DNA of 9,980 nt from positions 1 through 9,980 of the forward strand of contig MFGM01000030.1 of the NCBI GenBank assembly GCA_001778275.1. The letters are read 5' to 3'. Both the position numbers and the translations under genes were made by a program. This stretch comes from Candidatus Falkowbacteria bacterium RIFOXYC2_FULL_48_21. GTDB taxonomy: Bacteria > Patescibacteriota > Patescibacteriia > UBA11705 > JABHMO01. Positions 6,161 through 9,980 of the stretch are shown one piece after another. The notes under the pieces are model-generated. The model was not told the DNA's origin. It did not search any database and was given only the letters and a program-made list of their open reading frames with translations. Within the stretch, counting starts at the first letter, position 1. Every line of letters starts with the position of its first letter.

Positions 6161-7225
6161 CTAAAATTGCTTTAAAAATCTCAAATCTCCGGAATTCAGC
6201 AGCCGAATATCATCAATCCCATAACGCATCATCACCAGACGCGTCAGACCGAGACCAAACGCAAAACCGGAATACTTTTGCGGATCAGCGCCACCGGCGC
6301 GCAGCACGTTCGGATGCACCATGCCGCAAGGCAAGAGCTCCACCCAGCCACTTTGTTTGCACACGCTGCATCCTTTACCTCCGCAAATAAGACAATGAAT
6401 ATCAAGCTCAAAGCCCGGTTCGACAAACGGAAAATAACCCGGACGCAACCGAACCTTGACGTCTTTTTTAAAAATGCCACGCAGTAAAGTCTTCATCACG
6501 GCGATCAAATTGGCGATGGAAATATTTTCATCGACCATGAGGCCTTCCAGCTGATTGAAATTGTTATCATGCGATGCATCAAGCGCTTCGTACCGAAAAA
6601 CCCGACCCGGAGCCACCGCGCGCAAAGGCACGCCGTACTTTTGCATCGCCCGCACCTGCACCGGCGAAGTATGTGTCCTTAATAACAACTTTTCTCTTTT
6701 TTTGCCTTTGTCACCCTGAGCTTGTCGAAGGGTGCCCTTAACATAGAAGGTATCCTGGGTATCACGCGCCGGATGATGCGGCGGAATATTGAGCGCTTCA
6801 AAATTATAATAATCCGACTCCAATTCCGGACCGTCCAAAACCATAAAGCCGAGTGAACGAAAAATGTCCTCCAATTCGTATTGAACGGTGGACAAAGGAC
6901 TAAGCGAACCCGCGGGACAAGCCCGCCCCGGCAACGTTACGTCGATTTTTTCCGTTTCCACCGCCTGAGTAATCGCCGCGCGTTCGAACTCTTGCTTTTT
7001 GGCGTTGAACAACTCTGACAATTCCGCTTTGAGCGCGTTGGCCATGGGACCGATTGTTTTTTTCTCTTCAACGCTCAAATCCTTCAGTTGCTTTAATAAA
7101 TTATTCAGCTTGCCGTCTTTGCGCCCAAAATACTCTACGTCCACCTTTTCCAATTTCGCCAAGTCAGCGGCTTGCTCAATCGCCGCCTTCGCTTCAACGC
7201 CTAATTTTTGTAATTCTTTTTGCAT
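6161..7225 (-). CDS. pheS: Phenylalanine-tRNA ligase alpha subunit
   Basis: The 354-residue catalytic subunit activates phenylalanine and transfers it to tRNA-Phe together with PheT. An N-terminal coiled-coil arm (about 1-90) is followed by the class II core: PPHHPARDTQDTFY (148-161), LLRTHTSPVQVRAM (181-194), motif 2 GRVFRYEALDASHDNNFNQLEG (207-228) and motif 3 GFAFGLGLTRLVMMRYGIDDIR (320-341). A C-x2-C-x4-C-x2-C knuckle (C278, C281, C286, C289) precedes GMVHPNVL, as in many non-proteobacterial PheS. Residues 164-179 (GTLRQAQGDKGKKREK) are an extra segment between two conserved motifs, made by a palindromic repeat. Residues 100-107 (GRACPAGS) also deviate from the family. The start at 7225 has no Shine-Dalgarno; a large inverted repeat ends 4 nt upstream of it. 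The gene ends in TAG right after LKQF, the normal family terminus. Confidence 0.97.
   Translation of the reverse strand: MQKELQKLGVEAKAAIEQAADLAKLEKVDVEYFGRKDGKLNNLLKQLKDLSVEEKKTIGPMANALKAELSELFNAKKQEFERAAITQAVETEKIDVTLPGRACPAGSLSPLSTVQYELEDIFRSLGFMVLDGPELESDYYNFEALNIPPHHPARDTQDTFYVKGTLRQAQGDKGKKREKLLLRTHTSPVQVRAMQKYGVPLRAVAPGRVFRYEALDASHDNNFNQLEGLMVDENISIANLIAVMKTLLRGIFKKDVKVRLRPGYFPFVEPGFELDIHCLICGGKGCSVCKQSGWVELLPCGMVHPNVLRAGGADPQKYSGFAFGLGLTRLVMMRYGIDDIRLLNSGDLRFLKQF
6712..6734. repeat. 23-bp palindromic repeat inside pheS, translated in frame
   Basis: CACCCT (6712-6717) and AGGGTG (6729-6734) are perfect inverted arms around GAGCTTGTCGA. On the coding strand it is read as TLRQAQGD. From memory, this sequence and this peptide are typical of a short palindromic repeat seen in many environmental bacterial genomes. 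The surrounding codons give a basic linker (KGKKREK). Confidence 0.8.
6912..6926. repeat. Possible second short palindrome inside pheS
   Basis: GCGGG (6912-6916), ACAAG, CCCGC (6922-6926) encode part of RACPAGS (residues 101-107). Relatives usually have a non-palindromic segment ending in a G-x-L-H-P-like motif here. It resembles intergenic GCGGGACAAGCCCGC palindromes, but a chance match is possible at this length. Confidence 0.4.
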
Positions 7226-7229
7226 AGGA

Positions 7230-7365
7230 TACGGATGTACAGATTTATCGTACAGATTGTACAGATATTAAAAACAATTGCGACTTGCACAGTTCTCACT
7301 CAAAGATTTTCCTCTCTGTGGTTAGCAGAATCTGTACAATCTGTATGTTTATCTGTACATCTGTA
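7230..7365. repeat. Large inverted repeat built of TGTACAGAT words in the pheS leader
   Basis: The left arm 7230-7266 and right arm 7330-7365 pair as follows: 16 bp perfect (7251-7266 with 7330-7345), a 6/5-nt internal loop, then 15 bp with one G/T mismatch (7230-7244 with 7351-7365). The 63-nt loop is 7267-7329. Each arm contains three (TG)TACAGAT-type units. One arm ends 4 nt before the pheS ATG, and the other covers the predicted transcription start. The transcript would therefore carry a long hairpin ending at the start codon. Confidence 0.9.
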
Positions 7366-7369
7366 ACCA

Positions 7370-7378
7370 ATTATACCA
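7370..7378 (-). promoter_or_regulatory. Extended -10 promoter for the pheS operon
   Basis: On the minus strand TGG-TATAAT is a perfect -10 hexamer (7375-7370) with an extended TGn motif. The hexamer at the -35 position (TCCGAA) is poor, which is acceptable for an extended -10 promoter. It lies just past the T-run of the ricT terminator. The predicted start of transcription, around 7363, falls in the inverted repeat. Confidence 0.6.
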
Positions 7379-7379
7379 C

Positions 7380-7406
7380 AAAAAAATACCTATTCGGAAA
7401 TAGGTA
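7380..7406 (-). terminator. Intrinsic terminator overlapping the ricT stop codon
   Basis: On the minus strand TACCTATT-TCCG-AATAGGTA forms a perfect 8-bp stem with a 4-nt loop and is followed by seven T (7386-7380). The stop codon TAG (7392-7390) lies in the 3' arm, so the last codons of ricT encode half of the hairpin. It closes the rpsB-tsf-ricT operon. Confidence 0.85.
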
Positions 7407-8187
7407 CTTCCACGATCGTTTCTTTGTCCTCGAGCAGCACCTCGACGGTCTGCTTCAAAACATGCCAGCCGATCACTTCGCCGCGGCCATGCTTGGTTTT
7501 AATTTTCTCGCCGATCATTGGCATATTGTCCGCCAACTCATTATACAAACTCTTTTCAAAAGTTAAACAACACTTGAGGCGGCCGCAAACGCCGGACAGT
7601 CGCTCACTGCCGCGATGCGCCACCTGTTGCAAATCGGCCAAATCGGAAGTGACGTTGCCCAAATCTTTATGAAACTTTTGGCAACACAAATTACGGCCGC
7701 AACTGCCGATATCGCCGCTAATTTTGATTTCATCGCGAATACCGAGCTGCTGCAAACGAATATTTTTGTGATACACCTTGATCAGATCCTTCAACAGCTC
7801 GCGGAAGTCAACCCGACCGTCAGCAATAAACGCAAACGTGATACGCGTGCCGTCAAACGTAAAATGTACATCGATCAACTTGATCGGTAAATTATGTTTT
7901 TTGATCAACCCGCGACAATCCTCAAGCGCTTTGGCGCGATTTTTTTGCTGACCGAGCACCACGTCCAAATCTTCTTTGGTCGCTTTGCGCAAAATCGGCT
8001 TGAGCGGATCGGGCAATGCCGCGGTTTCCGCGTCCGTCAGCTCCTTGAAGCCAACCGCCTTGCCCATTTCCAGCCCAAGCTTGGTTTCGACTATTATGTA
8101 ATCATTGAGCTCCATCGCCATCTCCCCTGCGGCAAAATAATAAATCTTGTCCCACGGCGCGAACTGAATCTCCGCCACTTTCGTCAT
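7390..8187 (-). CDS. ricT: RicT/YaaT family protein (PSP1 domain)
   Basis: The 265-residue protein has the PSP1 C-terminal region with the conserved RLQQLGIRDEIKISGDIGSC block and two cysteine motifs: C163-GRNL-C168-C169 and C201-GRLK-C206-C207 (GVCGRLKCCLTFE). In Bacillus subtilis RicT (YaaT) joins RicA and RicF in an iron-sulfur-containing complex that helps RNase Y process mRNAs and affects development. The cysteines needed for cluster binding appear to be retained here. The protein is cytosolic, with no membrane segments. The gene is third in the rpsB-tsf-ricT unit, 19 nt after the tsf stop, with no clear Shine-Dalgarno at ATG 8187. Its end overlaps the operon terminator. No RicA or RicF is seen in the window, so whether the complex exists here is unknown. 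Confidence 0.9.
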   Translation of the reverse strand: MTKVAEIQFAPWDKIYYFAAGEMAMELNDYIIVETKLGLEMGKAVGFKELTDAETAALPDPLKPILRKATKEDLDVVLGQQKNRAKALEDCRGLIKKHNLPIKLIDVHFTFDGTRITFAFIADGRVDFRELLKDLIKVYHKNIRLQQLGIRDEIKISGDIGSCGRNLCCQKFHKDLGNVTSDLADLQQVAHRGSERLSGVCGRLKCCLTFEKSLYNELADNMPMIGEKIKTKHGRGEVIGWHVLKQTVEVLLEDKETIVEVPISE

Positions 8188-8206
8188 ATAGTGAAGTTGC
8201 TAAGGA

Positions 8207-8794
8207 TTAAATTTGAAATCTGGCGTATTTACCGATTTCAATCTTTTCACCCGTTTTTGCGATCATCTGTTTAATCAGTTCGCCCACTTTTAACTTGTCC
8301 TCCTTGATAAAGGCTTGATTCAATAAACAGTTCTCTTCATAGAACTTGGCCAGTTTGCCTTCCAAAATCTTTTCCATCATCGCCTCTGGCTTGCCTTCGG
8401 ATTTCAACTGCTCGCGATATACTTCCTTTTCTTTTTCCAAAACTTCCGCCGGTACTTGTTCCGGGGATAAATACTCGGGAGACATGGCGACAATTTGCAT
8501 GGCGAGGTCGTGCGCCAGCGCCTTGAAGTCATCCGTGCGCGCGACAAAATCGGTCTCGCAAAACAATTCTAACAAAACACCGGCCTTGGCGTTTGAATGA
8601 ATATAAGAATAAACAATCCCTTCTTTCGTTTGGCGTTCGGCCATTTTTTTTGTGGCCTTGGCTTCGCCCTTTTTGCGGAGAATCTCAATTGCTTTTTCAT
8701 AATCGCCATTCGACTCATCGAGCGCCTTTTTGCAATCCACCATACCCGCGCCCGTTTGCGCGCGCAATTTTGTCACCATTTGTAACTCGACCAT
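8207..8794 (-). CDS. tsf: Translation elongation factor Ts, short form
   Basis: EF-Ts recycles EF-Tu by exchanging GDP for GTP. The N-terminal UBA-like domain (about 1-54) has the usual VTKLRAQTGAGMVDCKKALDE motif, followed by the signature ELFCETDFVARTDDF, with TDFVAR at 81-86, which contacts EF-Tu. At 195 residues it is the short form with a single core subdomain, as in Thermus, against about 280 in E. coli; short forms are common in reduced genomes. It lies 45 nt after rpsB, the classical order. The start at 8794 is the first ATG in frame with the motif and has no Shine-Dalgarno sequence. The gene ends in TAA, 19 nt before ricT. Confidence 0.97.
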   Translation of the reverse strand: MVELQMVTKLRAQTGAGMVDCKKALDESNGDYEKAIEILRKKGEAKATKKMAERQTKEGIVYSYIHSNAKAGVLLELFCETDFVARTDDFKALAHDLAMQIVAMSPEYLSPEQVPAEVLEKEKEVYREQLKSEGKPEAMMEKILEGKLAKFYEENCLLNQAFIKEDKLKVGELIKQMIAKTGEKIEIGKYARFQI

Positions 8795-8820
8795 ATGTTT
8801 TTTATTTTATTTATCAGGGC

Positions 8821-8834
8821 ATCTTTGTCCTATT
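8821..8834. repeat. TTTGTCYTAT-type word in the rpsB-tsf spacer
   Basis: ATCTTTGTCCTATT (8821-8834) matches 6123-6136 (ATCTTTGTCTTATT) at 13 of 14 positions and shares its core with 9763-9772. It lies in the 45-nt spacer between rpsB and tsf. Confidence 0.5.
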
Positions 8835-8839
8835 CCGGC

Positions 8840-9559
8840 CTACTTTTTTACCTCTTCCTTTTTCGCCCGGCCATCATCCTGTCCCTCCTTTACCGCCGCC
8901 ACCACCAAATCCACAAATAAGCGAATCGAATTCATCGCGTCATCATTGGCCGGAATCGGATAATCAATCAATTGCGGATTGACATTGGTGTCGCACAAAG
9001 CCACGGTCGGAATGCCTTTTTTGATCGCTTCGCGAACAGCGGTTTGTTCTTTTTTGATATCAACAACAAACAATGCGTCCGGAATGCGATCCAACTTTTC
9101 CATACCGCCGACCACGATTTCCAAAGTTTCAATTTCACGATTGATTTCAAGCTGTTCGCGCTTGGTATAACGACTGGCCAACACGCCGGTCGCCCGATCC
9201 TCTTTCAACTTGCGGTACTTTTTGATCACACGAAGCACCGAAGATGCGTTGGTTAGAGTGCCTCCAAGCCAGCGATAAATAACGTACGGCATGCCGCAAG
9301 CCAAAGCGCCATCCTTCATAATCGCTTGCGCTTGCTTTTTCGTGCCTAAAAAAAGAACCGTGCCGCCGGCGGCGACCGTTTCTTTAACAAAATTCAAGGC
9401 GGTTTCGAGCTGCTTTTGCGTCTGTTCAAGGTTGATAATATGAAGGCCGTTTTTTTCGGTGAAAATAAACGGTTTCATTTTGGGATGCCACTTCGACTTT
9501 TGGTGGCCGAAATGGACGCCCGCTTTCATGAGGTCGGTCAGACCCGGGATGGTTGGCAT
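8840..9559 (-). CDS. rpsB: Small ribosomal subunit protein S2
   Basis: The 239-residue protein has all S2 hallmarks: LMKAGVHFGHQKSKWHPKM (10-28), LFLGTKKQAQ (69-78), YRWLGGTLTN (95-104), RIPDALFVVD (158-167) and the conserved VALCDTNVNPQLIDYPIPAN (186-205). It is followed by a short Glu/Lys-rich tail. S2 binds late to the 30S subunit near bS1 or the platform and is needed for mRNA binding. The length is normal. ATG 9559 is supported by AAGGA 8 nt upstream, one of the few good Shine-Dalgarno sites here. It is the first gene of the rpsB-tsf-ricT unit and ends in TAG at the usual terminus. In E. coli the operon is repressed by S2 through its leader; the leader here of about 150 nt could do the same but shares no motif that I recognise. 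Confidence 0.97.
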   Translation of the reverse strand: MPTIPGLTDLMKAGVHFGHQKSKWHPKMKPFIFTEKNGLHIINLEQTQKQLETALNFVKETVAAGGTVLFLGTKKQAQAIMKDGALACGMPYVIYRWLGGTLTNASSVLRVIKKYRKLKEDRATGVLASRYTKREQLEINREIETLEIVVGGMEKLDRIPDALFVVDIKKEQTAVREAIKKGIPTVALCDTNVNPQLIDYPIPANDDAMNSIRLFVDLVVAAVKEGQDDGRAKKEEVKK

Positions 9560-9670
9560 AAATTTGTTCCTTTTTTGCCACAGGTAAAGACGCGTTTAGT
9601 GTTTTTACCAGCAGCCCGCTGCGCTCCCATTGACCAAACCGTTGAAAATAAACGGCAGGGATGATCAATG

Positions 9671-9688
9671 TTGGCTAATATTAGCCAA
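9671..9688. promoter_or_regulatory. 18-bp perfect palindrome in the rpsB leader
   Basis: TTGGCTAATATTAGCCAA is fully self-complementary. On the minus strand it is preceded, not followed, by TTTTT, so it is not a terminator for rpsB transcription. It lies about 110-130 nt upstream of the rpsB ATG and, if the promoter at 9720-9748 is right, some 25-40 nt into the transcript. It may be an operator or a leader hairpin. Confidence 0.5.
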
Positions 9689-9719
9689 AAAGCGCATGTG
9701 ATTTATTAATGATGAAATA

Positions 9720-9748
9720 ACGATAGCACACTAAAATAAATTATGCAA
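9720..9748 (-). promoter_or_regulatory. Candidate promoter of the rpsB operon
   Basis: On the minus strand TTGCAT (9748-9743), a 17-nt spacer and TATCGT (9725-9720) with a TGn extension resemble a sigma-70 promoter. The match is moderate, and the AT-rich surroundings offer alternatives. It implies an rpsB leader of about 150 nt. Confidence 0.35.
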
Positions 9749-9762
9749 TATTTTATATATTA

Positions 9763-9792
9763 TTTGTCTTATCTGTCGTGTTACGTCTTATC
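9763..9792. repeat. 10-nt quasi-tandem repeat between the divergent promoters
   Basis: TTTGTCTTAT, CTGTCGTGTT, ACGTCTTATC form three loosely similar 10-nt units. The first shares TTTGTCYTAT with 6126-6135 and 8824-8833. The stretch lies upstream of both the rpsB and tRNA-Tyr promoters. No gene is visible between 9560 and 9896; this stretch, the promoters, the palindrome and the tRNA leader hairpins account for what I can see there. Confidence 0.45.
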
Positions 9793-9803
9793 ACTCGCCA
9801 TAT

Positions 9804-9832
9804 TTGACAACTCGTTTCCTTCATCATATACT
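9804..9832 (+). promoter_or_regulatory. Sigma-70-type promoter of tRNA-Tyr
   Basis: TTGACA (9804-9809), a 17-nt spacer and TATACT (9827-9832) are a consensus -35 box and a 5/6 -10 box at optimal spacing on the plus strand. Transcription should start near 9839, giving a 5' leader of about 58 nt before the tRNA. Confidence 0.8.
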
Positions 9833-9850
9833 TTCGTTGCTTTCGTTTTA

Positions 9851-9899
9851 GTTCGGGCTTGCCCTGAACCGAACGACCAACGGGAGTTCTGGTTCAGGG
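9851..9899 (+). other. Two competing hairpins in the tRNA-Tyr leader
   Basis: Hairpin A is GTTCGGGC-TT-GCCC-T-GAAC (9851-9869), 8 bp with a bulged T. Hairpin B pairs CCCTGAACC (9862-9870) with GGTTCAGGG (9891-9899), 9 bp perfect, extendable by GAAC/GTTC across a bulge. They share 9862-9869 and exclude each other. Hairpin B includes the first three bases of the tRNA (GGG, 9897-9899). Confidence 0.65.
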
Positions 9900-9980
9900 T
9901 CGGTACCAAAGCAGTCAAATGGGGCAGACTGTAAATCTGCTGGCTCACGCCTTCGAAGGTGCGAATCCTTCCCGGCCCAC
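9897..9980 (+). tRNA. tRNA-Tyr (anticodon GTA), class II, CCA end cut by the window edge
   Basis: The acceptor stem GGGTCGG (9897-9903) pairs with CCGGCCC (9972-9978) with one G-T wobble. The D arm is CCA...TGG. The anticodon stem GCAGA/TCTGC encloses CTGTAAA, with anticodon GTA at 9931-9933 reading UAC and UAU. A 14-nt variable arm with a GGC/GCC stem marks a class II tRNA, as expected for bacterial tRNA-Tyr. The T arm is GAAGG-TGCGAAT-CCTTC. The discriminator is A (9979), and the last base, C, may begin an encoded CCA. The anticodon is not CTA, so this is not an amber suppressor. Confidence 0.95.

Noticed and set aside
5591..6163. Genome-wide reassignment of UAG to glutamine
   Set aside because: pheS, rpsB, ricT and the ATPase gene all end in TAG. 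For the first three this is where the family C-terminus lies, and reading through the ricT TAG would run across its terminator.
7267..7329. Leader peptide for pheS attenuation (TTG start, reading LSENCASRNCF, with GAGAGG upstream)
   Set aside because: It has only one Phe codon, a TTG start and no clear attenuator pair; it is probably chance within the loop of the inverted repeat.
7226..7389. T-box riboswitch upstream of pheS
   Set aside because: No T-box consensus (AGGGTGGNACCGCG-like) or specifier-loop layout is visible.
9426..9668. Minus-strand 80-codon frame upstream of and overlapping rpsB
   Set aside because: It overlaps the conserved N-terminus of S2 in another frame, and its sequence looks non-natural.
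9897..9980. tRNA as an amber suppressor that could read the TAG codons of the four-helix gene
   Set aside because: The anticodon is GTA, not CTA, so it reads only tyrosine codons.

Overview
The window looks like a chromosomal piece of an uncultivated Patescibacteria/CPR-type bacterium, probably from the Parcubacteria side. The reasons are a short (195 aa) EF-Ts, a zinc-knuckle PheS, a VirD4/TraG-like membrane ATPase beside informational genes, few Shine-Dalgarno sites, and many short palindromic or tandem repeats in spacers and even inside a gene. The lineage is an inference. TAG, TAA and TGA all end genes exactly where their families should end, so the standard bacterial code applies.

All protein genes lie on the minus strand. 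Reading with transcription, the first operon is rpsB (S2), tsf (EF-Ts) and a RicT/YaaT (PSP1) gene, closed by an intrinsic terminator that overlaps the ricT stop codon. The second begins at an extended -10 box just beyond that terminator. It holds pheS, a four-helix-bundle 'suffix' gene, pheT, a small one-helix membrane protein, an 839-residue conjugation-type ATPase, and the first 53 codons of an unknown gene that leaves the window. To the right of rpsB, divergently on the plus strand, is a class II tRNA-Tyr(GUA) with a near-consensus promoter.

The most notable object is the gene between pheS and pheT. It reads as one 186-codon frame that fills the pheS-pheT gap almost exactly and is interrupted only by two TAG codons. 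Both fall where relatives, as I recall them, carry glutamine, and elsewhere in the window TAG is a true stop. It is either a very young double-nonsense pseudogene or a gene expressed by amber readthrough or reinitiation. This also moves the pheT start to 5586, which has its own Shine-Dalgarno sequence.

Other structure not explained by the genes: a nearly perfect 36-bp inverted repeat built from TGTACAGAT words that fills the pheS leader; two copies of a palindromic element placed directly after the stop codons of two consecutive genes; a palindromic repeat translated in frame inside pheS, and a possible second one; a leader hairpin that takes up the first three bases of the tRNA; and recurring TTTGTCYTAT words at gene boundaries.

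Functionally, the window is mostly translation machinery (S2, EF-Ts, both PheRS subunits, tRNA-Tyr), with a DNA-transfer-type ATPase downstream.
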